Source: Planctomycetota bacterium
Lineage (GTDB): Bacteria > Planctomycetota > Planctomycetia > Pirellulales > Pirellulaceae
DNA: 64,000 nt
Direction of reading: 5' to 3'
Assembly (NCBI GenBank): GCA_014381825.1
Contig: JACNKX010000128.1
Span: forward strand, 55,331-119,330
The position numbers and the translations under genes are program-made. Each line of letters begins with the position of its first letter. Positions within the stretch are counted from its first letter, which is position 1. The notes beneath the pieces are model-generated. The model was not told the origin of the DNA, did not search any database, and saw only the letters and a list, made by a program, of their open reading frames with translations. This document shows positions 53,624-61,936 of this stretch, one piece after another.

Positions 53624-53683
53624 TCATAGAGAACTCAAGTCAATCATAGAGAACTCAAGTCAATCATAGAGAACTCAAGTCAA
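53624..53683 (+). repeat. Three tandem 20-base repeats ending at the DUF1559 start codon
   Basis: The word TCATAGAGAACTCAAGTCAA occurs three times without gaps (53624-53643, 53644-53663, 53664-53683). The last base of the third copy is the A of the ATG of the DUF1559 gene. There is no Shine-Dalgarno sequence in the repeat. The copies are identical, indicating recent expansion by slippage. Confidence 0.9.
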
Positions 53684-54639
53684 TGGGCAGCGCTGGCAGA
53701 GAACGTCGGAATACACTCAAGTGTGGCGGCTTGACCCTCATTGAGTTGTTAATAGCGATCACCATCGTTGGAATTCTTGCCTCCCTTCTACTGATGAGCG
53801 TCCAAGCCGCTCGCGAGTCTGGCCGTCGGGGACAATGCGCATCACACATTCGGCAAGTTGGCCTGGCAATTGCGGCCTACGAATCGACGTATCGCGTGTT
53901 TCCTCCTGGGTTATCGGAGCACGGCGGATTTCACGTCGCTATCCTGCCCTTTTTAGAGCAGGATCAGCTTCACGATCAACTAATCACTCGGTTTCAGGCT
54001 GGGAACTACGGTCCGTTCGCTGAGCTACCAAGGATTCCCGTGCTTCAATGCCCTAGCGATGGCGCAATTGCCATGGAAGGCGGGGGTGCCGGCACTAATT
54101 ACGCCGGGAATTGTGGAGTCTGGGGCCACGACAGCGACTGGGACGGAGTACTCGTTTACTGGGTACATTACTCGAATACCGACGAAGTAGGGCCGGTTCG
54201 TCTAGCTGACGTACTTGATGGTTTGTCGAACACGTGCGCCGTCACCGAAATCTTGCGTGCTAACGGCACGCCGGACAGACTTCGTGTTAACTGGAACACA
54301 CCGCAGACGTTTAAGGATATTGACGCGTTTGCCGAAAGGTGCCGAACAGTACCTCCTCATCCAGAGCAATACGGTTGGAAAGGCAACAGGTTTGCGAGAG
54401 GCGTACCTTGGACCGATGGAAACGTCGGATATACGCTGTATGACCACGTGTTGCGACCCAATCAGCCGAGCTGCTACAACGGCTCCGGGGTCGGCGATGC
54501 CGCGTCTACTGCGGCTAGTCAACACAAGGGTGGAGCGAATGTCCTATTCGCCGACTGGCGAGTTGAGTTTTACTCGGATGATGTCGATTTACGCGTGTGG
54601 CGATCACTAGCTTCGCGCGCGGGTGGAGAAGCCAAATAG
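53683..54639 (+). CDS. DUF1559 prepilin-like secreted protein
   Basis: The 318-residue product has a type IV pilin-like N-terminus: positively charged leader, then GGLTLIELLIAITIVGILAS with the cleavage site between Gly16 and Leu17 and Glu at +5. The family is DUF1559 (SBP_bac-like, ubiquitous in planctomycetes), with CASHIRQVGLAIAAYESTYRVFPPG after the helix, VLQCPSDG, DGLSNTCAVTEILRANG, and a C-terminal GGANVLFADWRVEFYSDDV block. After processing it would sit in the membrane or a pseudopilus-like fibre, a role not yet proven. The start overlaps a triple repeat, and no ribosome binding site is visible. A broken gene and a lipoprotein gene follow on the strand. Confidence 0.88.
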   Translation: MGSAGRERRNTLKCGGLTLIELLIAITIVGILASLLLMSVQAARESGRRGQCASHIRQVGLAIAAYESTYRVFPPGLSEHGGFHVAILPFLEQDQLHDQLITRFQAGNYGPFAELPRIPVLQCPSDGAIAMEGGGAGTNYAGNCGVWGHDSDWDGVLVYWVHYSNTDEVGPVRLADVLDGLSNTCAVTEILRANGTPDRLRVNWNTPQTFKDIDAFAERCRTVPPHPEQYGWKGNRFARGVPWTDGNVGYTLYDHVLRPNQPSCYNGSGVGDAASTAASQHKGGANVLFADWRVEFYSDDVDLRVWRSLASRAGGEAK

Positions 54640-54679
54640 CGTCCAACGATTAGTTTTCTTTAACTAAAGGGAGAATGTT

Positions 54680-55072
54680 ATGAGTCGGTTCTGTTTCAGA
54701 GTGTAGTTCGTCGTCATCGCCCTCGTGTTTCTGCAAAACGTGGTGGCCAGCAATTGTGGAAGTAACTTGGATTGGTCAATTTCAAATCCACCACACCCTG
54801 ACTCCATAGACGTCGGTATCGGAGATATCGACGGTGAGGGATTTGGTCCTATCGGCGCAACGGGTTGCACCTTCAAAATCAGAGCGGGCGGGACAACTTA
54901 TGCGGACGGTGCGTTTGACGTTGATGCGGAAGAAACCAGTTGGTCAACAGTTGCGGATCGGGATGACGACTACCCTGCAGGATCCGCAACTGCCGAAACC
55001 TGGTGCAGTAATGGTGGACCAAGTTTCCAAATCGGTCCCACGAGCAGCATTACGTTCACAGAAATTCGGTGA
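54680..55072 (+). pseudogene. Secreted small protein gene with an in-frame stop in the signal peptide
   Basis: ATG 54680 has GGGAGA six to eleven bases upstream and opens MSRFCFRV, then TAG at 54704-54706, then continues in the same frame as FVVIALVFLQNVVASNCGS. Together these read as one signal peptide interrupted by a stop. The mature part (about 105 residues) is acidic and Gly/Thr/Ser-rich, with IGDIDGEGFGPIGATGCTFKIRAGG, and ends in SSITFTEIR at 55072. A GTG at 54725 could initiate but would lose the hydrophobic core. So this is a decayed gene, a sequencing error, or a case of stop read-through. It lies in line with DUF1559 and the downstream lipoprotein gene. Confidence 0.6.
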
Positions 55073-55133
55073 CAGACTCTTGCACTTGGAGGAAGATGTG
55101 AACCTTTCATGCATCGGGCAGGAGGTTGTTGCT

Positions 55134-55607
55134 GTGCGAGTAAACGCGGGCTCAAGAACTGCGCTGGCTCTAACCCTAAGTACCGCGATGGTATTCGCGC
55201 TCGGGTGTCAAGAACCATACGATACTGTCGAGTATGGGGTGACTTACGGTCCGGTTAACGAGCTTGTCTTCGTAAATACGACGTACGGGTCGACAAACGC
55301 AACGCATGAGGTGTTCTCGACGCCCGTTCGCGTTGAGGAGCAGCTAGCTTTTTCTGGACACGTCGACGCTCCCATGCCAGAGCGAAAGAGAGGCTATCTG
55401 AAAATCCGGAAACGACGTGGGACGGAATGGACGACGTTTCGCACCGGATCAGTCAAGCTGGAAGCGGCAGATGGCGATGACGGGTTTCAATTTCGTGGCG
55501 AGGTAAAGGCGCCCAAGCGACCCGGAAAATACTCAGTCGAAATAACGGCGGGAGACGCCCTGCTGGCGATGGGCGAGATTGTCGTCAAGGAAGAAACGAG
55601 CCTGTGA
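55134..55607 (+). CDS. Small lipoprotein, uncharacterised
   Basis: I choose GTG 55134 because AGGAGG lies eight bases upstream (55120-55125); an earlier GTG at 55098 also has a GGAGG. The 157-residue product has a basic N-terminus, a hydrophobic signal and a lipobox-like FALGC, so a lipid-anchored protein is likely. The mature region is charged, with a DAPMPERKRGYLKIRKR loop and repeated beta strands ending in KRPGKYSVEITAGDALLAMGE, which resembles an Ig-like fold. It follows the DUF1559 gene and the broken gene, the usual arrangement for planctomycete pseudopilin-associated lipoproteins. No function is known. Confidence 0.65.
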   Translation: MRVNAGSRTALALTLSTAMVFALGCQEPYDTVEYGVTYGPVNELVFVNTTYGSTNATHEVFSTPVRVEEQLAFSGHVDAPMPERKRGYLKIRKRRGTEWTTFRTGSVKLEAADGDDGFQFRGEVKAPKRPGKYSVEITAGDALLAMGEIVVKEETSL

Positions 55608-55630
55608 GATAAGCCGGTTACGCGGAAGAA

Positions 55631-55662
55631 ACTCGCCGCTCCATAAACTCGCCGCTCCATAA
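55631..55662 (+). repeat. Tandem 16-base repeat
   Basis: ACTCGCCGCTCCATAA occurs twice at 55631-55646 and 55647-55662, and a third partial copy starts at 55663. It lies in the gap after the lipoprotein gene and has no obvious gene attached. Confidence 0.7.
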
Positions 55663-55822
55663 ACTCGCGGGCTGTTTATTTGCTAGACTACTCGTGTTCG
55701 TCAGTCTTCACAGGGTGGTTCAGCAGCAGCCTTTACGCTGATCTCGTCAATGGCGCTCTGACGCTTAACGGGACGCGCCGTACGAACGCTGACAGCAGGT
55801 CGCGACAGCATCACAAAGCCTG

Positions 55823-55942
55823 CAGGCAATCTTCGTCCCGTGGAACAGCTACTGCCGGCACCACGAGACGATCAAGATGACGCCGATGGTGGCCAAGGTT
55901 CTCGGTCAGCACGTTGGTGATCTTCGTGACGCTGGTGTGTTG
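55823..55942 (+). pseudogene. Possible C-terminal relic of a transposase
   Basis: The frame encodes QAIFVPWNSYCRHHETIK, then MTPMVAKVLGQHVGDLRDA. This recalls the end of DDE-type transposases, where the words YNFxRxHxTLxxTPAMAAG and a following DHVW-like segment are common. The first part of any transposase is missing and no inverted repeats are visible. It overlaps the start of the following small frame, which could thereby have lost its natural start. This is a weak resemblance, read by eye. Confidence 0.3.
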
Positions 55943-56207
55943 CTACGCGGCTTGTTGGGGACCGACGAAGACGCGGGGTGTGAGGGATCTCAACGACGTC
56001 AAGACGCGTGCCGTCAATTATCCAGCCACACCAGTCTGGCCGCTCGTCGTCGGAGTGGAAGAGTTTGGGATGTCTCCGACCGTATACGAGCTTAAACGCT
56101 GCTACTACTTCTGGTTCTTCGGCTACGTCGCCAAACTGCCGTTTGAACACGAATCGAAGTTTGAGGGCGAGTTCTTGGACGGAGTCAGGCGATTAAACGT
56201 GCCTTGA
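55914..56207 (+). CDS. Small membrane or lipoprotein-like protein, uncertain start
   Basis: The 97-residue frame begins at TTG 55914 (or GTG 55917) and opens with a hydrophobic cysteine-rich stretch (VIFVTLVCCYAACWGPTKTR), probably a signal or membrane segment. It then has a soluble region with PVWPLVVGVEEFGMSPTVYE and a basic/aromatic end. No ribosome binding site is visible, and the frame begins inside the possible transposase relic, so the gene may be 5' truncated. It does look like real protein after residue 20. The function is unknown. Confidence 0.45.
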   Translation: MVIFVTLVCCYAACWGPTKTRGVRDLNDVKTRAVNYPATPVWPLVVGVEEFGMSPTVYELKRCYYFWFFGYVAKLPFEHESKFEGEFLDGVRRLNVP

Positions 56208-56348
56208 TCGTCAGCACCCTGCCCACTTCCCAAGCACCGAAACTTTCTCAGCTCAAACTGTACCACTACCCGCCGTCGGCGAGCGTTGACAATCTGCGAC
56301 TCGCCTCTCTAAAATCGAGGTTCTTCTCCTACCAAGCCCCGAGAACCA

Positions 56349-57416
56349 ATGATGGGACAAGCAACTTACAAGGATGCGGGCGTTGACCTGGCAGTCTATC
56401 AGGAGTCGATGAAGCGACTGCCGAAATTGATGCATCGTACGTTCTCGTCGCGAGTTATGAAGCTCGATGGCGGGTTCGCCGGGCTCTGTCAGCTCGATTT
56501 TTCTAGCGAATTGTTCAAGCGGAACTACGTCGAGCCAGTTTTGGTGACTTGCACCGATGGTGTAGGAACGAAGCTGCGCGTCGCCAGGTTGAACGACGTT
56601 CATAGCACCGTCGGCATCGATTTGGTCGCCATGTGCGTGAATGACGCGATTTGTTGCGGCGCCGAGCCGCTGGTATTCAATGACTACGTCGCAATGTCGC
56701 ATGACGATCCGGTCCTGCTCGAACAGATCGTGCAAGGAATCAGTGATGGCTGTGTCGATGCTGATTGTGCATTGAACGCAGGCGAGACGGCAATCATGCC
56801 CGATCTGTACAGCCACGGTGACTATGACCTCGCGGGATTCTGCGTTGGAGTCGTCGAGAAGAAGGAGTTGATAGACGGCTCGAAAATCGCGCCGGGCGAC
56901 GTCGCGATTGGCGTTGCTTCGACCGGCTTGCACTCGAACGGCTTCAGCCTCGTGCGACGAGTTGTCTTTGATATGGAAGGACTCGGCGTTGATGACTATG
57001 TCGAGGAACTCGAGACGACGGTCGGCAAAGCTCTCATGACGCCGACACAAATCTATGTTCGAGCGATTCGCAAGGTGTTGACGCAATATCGAGGTGCCGG
57101 TGTCGTGCGAGGTATCTCACATATCACAGGTGGCGGACTGCGAGAGAACATGGAACGAATTCTCCCCAGCAACGTGCGCGTTGAGCTTCGACGCGATAGC
57201 TGGCCTGCTGCGCCTATCTTCGGCTGGTTGCAGCGGCTGGGTGACATCGCTGACGACGAGATGGAGCGAGTCTTTAACATGGGCGTGGGGATGGTCTTGA
57301 TGGTTCCCGCCGACGAAGCAGATGCCGTCCAACAAGTCCTTAGCGACGGCGGGCTGGAGAACTGGCAAATCGGCCAAGCTGCGAAAGGCCCTCGTGCGGT
57401 GGAGTGGGCAAGCTGA
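56349..57416 (+). CDS. purM: Phosphoribosylformylglycinamidine cyclo-ligase
   Basis: This 355-residue enzyme closes the imidazole ring of aminoimidazole ribotide in purine synthesis. It begins QATYKDAGVDLAVYQE after two ATG codons, and has TCTDGVGTKLRVA and DLVAMCVNDAICCGAEPLVFNDY, both standard for PurM, then NAGETAIMPDLYSHGDYDLAGFCVGVVEK. The C-terminal domain has GVASTGLHSNGFSLVR and HITGGGLRENMER. Length agrees with the family. No other purine gene is adjacent. No strong ribosome binding site is seen, but the identity is certain. Confidence 0.97.
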   Translation: MMGQATYKDAGVDLAVYQESMKRLPKLMHRTFSSRVMKLDGGFAGLCQLDFSSELFKRNYVEPVLVTCTDGVGTKLRVARLNDVHSTVGIDLVAMCVNDAICCGAEPLVFNDYVAMSHDDPVLLEQIVQGISDGCVDADCALNAGETAIMPDLYSHGDYDLAGFCVGVVEKKELIDGSKIAPGDVAIGVASTGLHSNGFSLVRRVVFDMEGLGVDDYVEELETTVGKALMTPTQIYVRAIRKVLTQYRGAGVVRGISHITGGGLRENMERILPSNVRVELRRDSWPAAPIFGWLQRLGDIADDEMERVFNMGVGMVLMVPADEADAVQQVLSDGGLENWQIGQAAKGPRAVEWAS

Positions 57417-57441
57417 GTTGAATTCTGTTGCATCGAGCGCG

Positions 57442-58434
57442 TCAGTTGTAGCGAAAGCCATTCACTCCCAGCTTCAAACGAAAGACCGCCTCTTTCGCCG
57501 CGACGGTTGTATATAGATAGCCGTCGTGAAAGTGGCAGTTTGTTGCCTTGAGCCCGCCAGCATCGTATTGACGCAGCAGTTTGCCGGTCACGACATCAAC
57601 GACGTTGATGACTCCGCCGACCCACATGGCCACATAGAGGTGTCCGGATGCGTCGAAGATCATTCCGTCTGGATCGAAAGAACCACCTCGGATGATTCCC
57701 GCGTCTTGTTGAGGGAATTCGATAAGCACTCGTTCGTTTTCGGCCTGATCATCGACGAGGTCATAGATCATCAACCGATAGCGAGAACTTTCGGAAACGC
57801 ACAATTGCTTCTGGTCGGCGGTCACTGCCAGGCCGTTTGGAAAAGCAAGGCCTGTCGCTAACCTTACGACCGCATTTGTAGAAATACTGAATCGATACAC
57901 CGAGCCAATCGGCTTCTCGGCGTTCGAACCGCCAGGATCAGAGAAGTAGATGTTGCCCTTTGTATCGAGCGCAACATCGTTGATCGAATTGAATCGCGTT
58001 CCGTCCCAACGATCCGCCAGCACTTCCACACTCTTGCCATCGGCGGCGACGCGCAGCAGTCGTCCACCGCCGGCATCCGCTACCACGAGCCGTCCCTCGC
58101 TGTCAACTTTTAGACCGTTCGCTTGCGACTTCTGCCCTTCGATTGGAGCTAGTTCGTCGAGTACGCACCAAACACTGGCAGTGCCGTCGGCTGAAATTCG
58201 ACCGATGTTTCCATTACCGCGATAGTTAACGACAAACAGATTCCCGTCGCGGTCAAACGCTGGTCCCTCTGCAAACTCAAAGCCGGTTGCGAATAGCTCC
58301 GGTTGAACGCTGTGGCTCGGAGGCAATTCGGTAACTTCGGCCGCGCTTGTTCGAAAACAATTTGGACAAGCCGCGATCGATACGATCGCGAGCAACACCA
58401 TGTGGACGAACGGGCCTCGAGCGAGATAAGTCAT
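57442..58434 (-). CDS. SMP-30/gluconolactonase-like beta-propeller, exported
   Basis: ATG 58434 is chosen as start because the upstream extension begins at TTG without a ribosome binding site. The 330-residue product begins with a signal peptide (FVHMVLLAIVSIAAC). It has the six-bladed SMP-30 pattern: EFAEGPAFDRDGNLFVVNYRGNGNIGRI, NSINDVALDTKGNIYFSDPGG and TGLAFPNGLAVTADQKQLCVSESSRYR-type blades. Members hydrolyse lactones and need divalent metal. Given the signal peptide, it would act in the periplasm, perhaps on sugar lactones made by dehydrogenases like the one at 1.6-4 kb. That link is inference. The gene converges with purM. Confidence 0.85.
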   Translation of the reverse strand: MTYLARGPFVHMVLLAIVSIAACPNCFRTSAAEVTELPPSHSVQPELFATGFEFAEGPAFDRDGNLFVVNYRGNGNIGRISADGTASVWCVLDELAPIEGQKSQANGLKVDSEGRLVVADAGGGRLLRVAADGKSVEVLADRWDGTRFNSINDVALDTKGNIYFSDPGGSNAEKPIGSVYRFSISTNAVVRLATGLAFPNGLAVTADQKQLCVSESSRYRLMIYDLVDDQAENERVLIEFPQQDAGIIRGGSFDPDGMIFDASGHLYVAMWVGGVINVVDVVTGKLLRQYDAGGLKATNCHFHDGYLYTTVAAKEAVFRLKLGVNGFRYN

Positions 58435-58527
58435 GATACTTGCTGAAATCAATGACGAAAGCGCCGACTTTCCGAGTGAAAGTGATGCGGTGAACCAGTT
58501 CTCTAGATTAACACGCGCAAGACCACG

Positions 58528-59733
58528 TTACGAGTTGCGGGTAATTACTTCGATTGGTTCCAGGCTTAACGGTTGGTCGGCCATCGGATCCGCGACGCGG
58601 AGCCCCAGTTCGCCCCGCAGAAGCTTTTCAATTTCGGGCCCGATGACTTTCGCTCGCCATCCTCGGGCGAGGCGAGGCGGCTCGTCGTTCGAATTCGTTA
58701 ACCCAAGACGATGGGCAATCAAGTCTCGCGTATCCTGAACTGAACCGACCAATCCTGGGGCCAAGTCGGTGGTGCGACAGATGCACCCCAGCGCCGTACT
58801 GAGAAATTGGCCGAGCAAAATCAGTGACGGCTGCGAAGCGTCGCTGCGACGGGCACGTTGCGGGCACTCCGCGTCAGGCAGTTCCAGGGCTCGTCGGACA
58901 CAATCGGCAATCGCTTCAAGATGACGTTGTAAGTGACGATGTTCCATGCCACGAACCGAACGGATGCGTTGCACGTTGTCGGTCTGCCGGCGCGCGATCT
59001 CGACGATCAAGTCATCGCGAAGAATCCTCTTAGGAGGTGAGTTACGCTCGGTCGCTTCCGAATTTCGCCAGCGCCACACTTCACGCACGATCGCAAGTTT
59101 GCGGGCGGAAAGTCCAGCGCTTCCCGAAACACGTCGCCACTGTTCCGTGCTTTCGGCGTTCTCGATCTGAGTGAGCCAGCTGTCAAGTTCGTCGGCCAGC
59201 CACTCGCGACGGTTCAACTCTTCTAAACGCCCTGTCAGAATGTCGCGGATCTGTCGGAGGTACACCACATCCTGCAACGCGTATTCAAGTTGCTTATCGG
59301 ACAACGGTCGACGCCGCCAATCAGTTCGCGTCTCGCCCTTCGGCAAATTCGTACCGACCAGTTTTGAAATCAGCGTGCTGTACGCGGCGGGATACTCCAG
59401 CCCAATAAAACCGGCGGCGATCTGAATATCGAACCAGTTCATGGGCCGCTTGCCAATCGCATCGAGACAGAACCGATACTCTTCGCGTCCTGCATGAACA
59501 ATTGTTTCGTGGCCGGGCTTCGCGAGTAGTTCCCAAAAGGGTGTCACGTCGTCGATCGCGATGGGGTCGATAACGGCGAGTCGATCATCGGCTGCCACCT
59601 GAATCAGGCAAAGGTGTGGGCGGAAAGTGTCCTCCGACACAAATTCCGTGTCGAACCCGAGATACTTTGCGGACGCCGCGCCATTGCAGAAATCCCGGAG
59701 TTGTCGCTCGTCGTCGATATGCTCGTATTGCAC
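58528..59733 (-). CDS. rnd: Ribonuclease D
   Basis: GTG 59733 begins VQYEHIDDERQLRDFC, aligned with the RNase D N-terminus, giving 401 residues; the frame is open for 37 more codons. Exonuclease motifs are seen: FDTEFVSEDTF with the Asp-x-Glu pair, IVHAGREEYRFC for the second block, and LEYALQDVVYLRQI with Tyr and Asp of the third. The HRDC domain follows (PPKRILRDDLIVEIARRQ, RSVRGM). It trims the 3' ends of tRNA and other RNAs. In block two the usual Asp of HAxxxD is Glu here, which may lower activity. Confidence 0.88.
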   Translation of the reverse strand: MQYEHIDDERQLRDFCNGAASAKYLGFDTEFVSEDTFRPHLCLIQVAADDRLAVIDPIAIDDVTPFWELLAKPGHETIVHAGREEYRFCLDAIGKRPMNWFDIQIAAGFIGLEYPAAYSTLISKLVGTNLPKGETRTDWRRRPLSDKQLEYALQDVVYLRQIRDILTGRLEELNRREWLADELDSWLTQIENAESTEQWRRVSGSAGLSARKLAIVREVWRWRNSEATERNSPPKRILRDDLIVEIARRQTDNVQRIRSVRGMEHRHLQRHLEAIADCVRRALELPDAECPQRARRSDASQPSLILLGQFLSTALGCICRTTDLAPGLVGSVQDTRDLIAHRLGLTNSNDEPPRLARGWRAKVIGPEIEKLLRGELGLRVADPMADQPLSLEPIEVITRNS

Positions 59734-60000
59734 GCGTTGGGTCTTTGCGGATGAGATAAGTGGTGAAAAAGGAATCCGTCCAGAGCCGCAAATGCCCCAA
59801 AAGAGCCGACGTATTTCCGAAGTGCAGATCTGCTTGAGATTCAAGTATACCCCAGTGAAGCCTTTCGCGAACTACCACCGAGAGCGTGCCAGGGGATGCG
59901 ACACTGCCAGCCTGTGACGTGGCGTCCGTTTTGATACATTGAAGATCATTGGACGCTACCAATCTATATCTGCTCGTCATGGAATAACGGATTCTTGTTC

Positions 60001-60597
60001 GTGTCTACAACACGCGTCACTTGGTTGCATACGAATCGTCGCGCACTGCGTTTGGGGCTGATCGTCCTGTTGCCAGCGTTTGCCGGTTCGCTTGCATCCG
60101 TGTCGCTAGCCTCGGGCGGCTGGGTTCGTTGGAGTGGAGCCGCCGCCTCGATTCCCTTAGCGTACTTGATCTTTTTGTGCGGCTACTTGATGTTCCAACC
60201 TCGGCTCAGCTACGCGGACGAGCATTTGCACGTTCGCCTTCGCCAGGGGCCTGCGATTCAGGTGCCCATTGATGTTGTGGAGTGTTTCTTTCTAGGGCAA
60301 GGTCCGGCGCTGCTGCCACGACCATTCGGCAACCGAGACAAGCTGGAAGAGACCTCAACCATCGTCGTTCGCCTTGCTGAATCAGCCGAGCACTGGAAGC
60401 AGTTCGACGTCAAGCCGACATGGGGACTGTGGTGCGATGGATACATTACGATTCGCGGTACGTGGTGCGAGCCAATCACGAACGAATTGCTTAAGCATCT
60501 GAACGACCGTTTGATCGCAGCCCACCGAGAACTGCGTGGGCAAACGCAACGGGGCACGAAAGTCGAGCAACCGATTCACGAGCAGGAAGTCGGATGA
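60001..60597 (+). CDS. Two-helix membrane protein overlapping mfnB
   Basis: GTG 60001 is a plausible start (MSTTRVTWLHTNRRALRLG); TTG 59995 is possible too. Two hydrophobic helices follow at about residues 19-38 and 48-70, and a soluble C-terminal region of about 120 residues contains LSYADEHLHVRLRQGPAIQVPIDVVECFFLGQGP, which could be a PH-like or beta domain. The function is unknown. Its last bases overlap the mfnB start (ATGA at 60594-60597), indicating translational coupling and perhaps a link to C1 or methanofuran metabolism. Confidence 0.6.
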   Translation: MSTTRVTWLHTNRRALRLGLIVLLPAFAGSLASVSLASGGWVRWSGAAASIPLAYLIFLCGYLMFQPRLSYADEHLHVRLRQGPAIQVPIDVVECFFLGQGPALLPRPFGNRDKLEETSTIVVRLAESAEHWKQFDVKPTWGLWCDGYITIRGTWCEPITNELLKHLNDRLIAAHRELRGQTQRGTKVEQPIHEQEVG

Positions 60598-61298
60598 GTG
60601 GTCTGCTGGTTAGCGTTCGCGACCCGTCGGAAGCACTAGCAGCGTTGGATGGCGGTGCGGATTTGATCGATATCAAAGAGCCACGAGCAGGATCGTTGGG
60701 AGCAGCTGAAGTTGCGACTTGGCATCAGATTGTTGATGTCGTTGGAACGGCCAAACCACTAAGCGTCGCTCTCGGCGAGTTGCGAGAAGAATCCGTCTAC
60801 GACCTGGCGCGACAAGCCAATCACATGCAGTACGCGAAGATCGGCCTTGCCGGTTGCGGCAACGAATCGCATTGGGTCGATCGTTGGCAGCGCGCTATCG
60901 GATGCTTACCGAACGATGTTGCCAGCGTTGCGGTAATTTATGCGGATCACGCCGCTGCTCGATCACCGAGACCAGCGGAGATTCTCCGCCGCGCCGTCAA
61001 ATTCCGATGCGAGGCGATCTTGTTTGACACTTATTCTAAGTCGCAAGGGCACTTATTCGATCACTTAACGGAGCAGGAACTGCAACCCATTCTTCGCGAA
61101 GCTAAACAGGCTGATTTGAAAGTCGTCCTGGGCGGTTCATTGCGCGGGGAGTTGGTCCAGCGAGCTCTGGAACTTGAGCCAGATTACATCGCGGTTCGCG
61201 GAGCGGTGTGTCGGGGCGATCGACGTGATGCAGCCGACCAGACGTTGATCGAATCGCTCGCCAAGATCGTTCACAAATGCTCGCCCGCGCCGTACTGA
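60594..61298 (+). CDS. mfnB: (5-formylfuran-3-yl)methyl phosphate synthase
   Basis: The 234-residue TIM-barrel protein carries the MfnB/DUF556 signature SVRDPSEALAALDGGADLIDIKEPRAGSLG in which Lys is the catalytic residue, plus KIGLAGCG, LFDTYSKSQGHLFDHL and GGSLRGELVQRALELEPDYIAVRGAVC. The enzyme condenses two glyceraldehyde-3-phosphate molecules into a furan precursor of methanofuran-type cofactors. Planctomycetes carry a tetrahydromethanopterin-linked C1 pathway, so its presence is expected. Overlap with the membrane protein upstream suggests a common transcript. Confidence 0.9.
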   Translation: MSGLLVSVRDPSEALAALDGGADLIDIKEPRAGSLGAAEVATWHQIVDVVGTAKPLSVALGELREESVYDLARQANHMQYAKIGLAGCGNESHWVDRWQRAIGCLPNDVASVAVIYADHAAARSPRPAEILRRAVKFRCEAILFDTYSKSQGHLFDHLTEQELQPILREAKQADLKVVLGGSLRGELVQRALELEPDYIAVRGAVCRGDRRDAADQTLIESLAKIVHKCSPAPY

Positions 61299-61407
61299 GT
61301 TCCGAAACGAGCGACCCCGAACGCGTTCCACGATCCTGGTGTAGCGCCCTGAAAAGTGCTGCGTCAACCCCGCACCGAGGCACTAACAAAAGTTTCTCAA
61401 CATTTGC

Positions 61408-61436
61408 TTGACTTTCATTTTTGAGACCTTGATATT
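61408..61436 (+). promoter_or_regulatory. Sigma-70-like promoter upstream of a small protein gene
   Basis: TTGACT at 61408-61413 and GATATT at 61431-61436 are spaced by 17 bases, in an AT-rich stretch after the mfnB gene. They lie about 120 bases before the small protein gene. The site differs from consensus by one base at -35. Confidence 0.45.
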
Positions 61437-61558
61437 GGGGGCGCAGCAGTCGCGTCTCAACGCGGTGTTCTCTCCGGACCAAGTCGTTGAGGCACTTTCA
61501 TATCAATGCTGTTCGTTTGAATTAGATCTGGTTTTCGTAAGTGACTAGGAGGCAAGCT

Positions 61559-61762
61559 GTGGCCAATTCGGTGCTGGAAGCAATTAGGGAAGGGATCTGG
61601 GATTACGAACCGGAAGATACGAAGGAGGAGCAGTATTCAGCCACTCCGGCAATGCCTGGCAGTGACAATAAACTGGAAGTTCTCGCCGATCGCCTCGCCC
61701 AAGGCCTGCCCTTGTGGCACCCCGAAGATCGCCAAACCTACAACGACGGCGATCTCGACTAG
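61559..61762 (+). CDS. 67-residue acidic small protein
   Basis: GTG 61559 has a perfect AGGAGG six bases upstream (61547-61552), which strongly supports translation. The product begins MANSVLEAIREGIWDYEPED, is acidic and has a helical first part, then a linker and a second helix (NKLEVLADRLAQGLPLWHPED), ending in YNDGDLD. I do not recognise the family. The gene has its own promoter-like sequence and no partner. Confidence 0.65.
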   Translation: MANSVLEAIREGIWDYEPEDTKEEQYSATPAMPGSDNKLEVLADRLAQGLPLWHPEDRQTYNDGDLD

Positions 61763-61863
61763 CAGAAAGTCGAGCCCGTAGCTGAACTCGCAAGAGTTCA
61801 AATTGAGGCGACTGGCGTTGCAGCGCTGGCGAGATGCCTCCGTTGGATCAGTGCCAAGCCGCG

Positions 61864-61892
61864 ATTCTGGACCTCCCGACTGTCTGCTATAC
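61864..61892 (+). promoter_or_regulatory. Candidate promoter of the PHA-type gene
   Basis: TATACT at 61887-61892 is a strong -10. A weak TTCTGG at 61864-61869 stands 17 bases before it. The ATG of the following gene is 45 bases downstream, with AAGGAAG as ribosome binding site. Confidence 0.3.
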
Positions 61893-61936
61893 TGCGGGCA
61901 CCACCCTGAACTGCAGCTAACTCCAAGGAAGATATA

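Noticed and set aside
53469..53669. 66-residue plus-strand frame in the leader of the DUF1559 gene
   Set aside because: It ends inside the repeats, has no ribosome binding site and no protein-like features; its boundary is set by the repeat itself.
53624..53683. CRISPR-like short repeats
   Set aside because: Three 20-base copies adjoin each other with no spacers and no cas genes are present. It is a simple tandem repeat.
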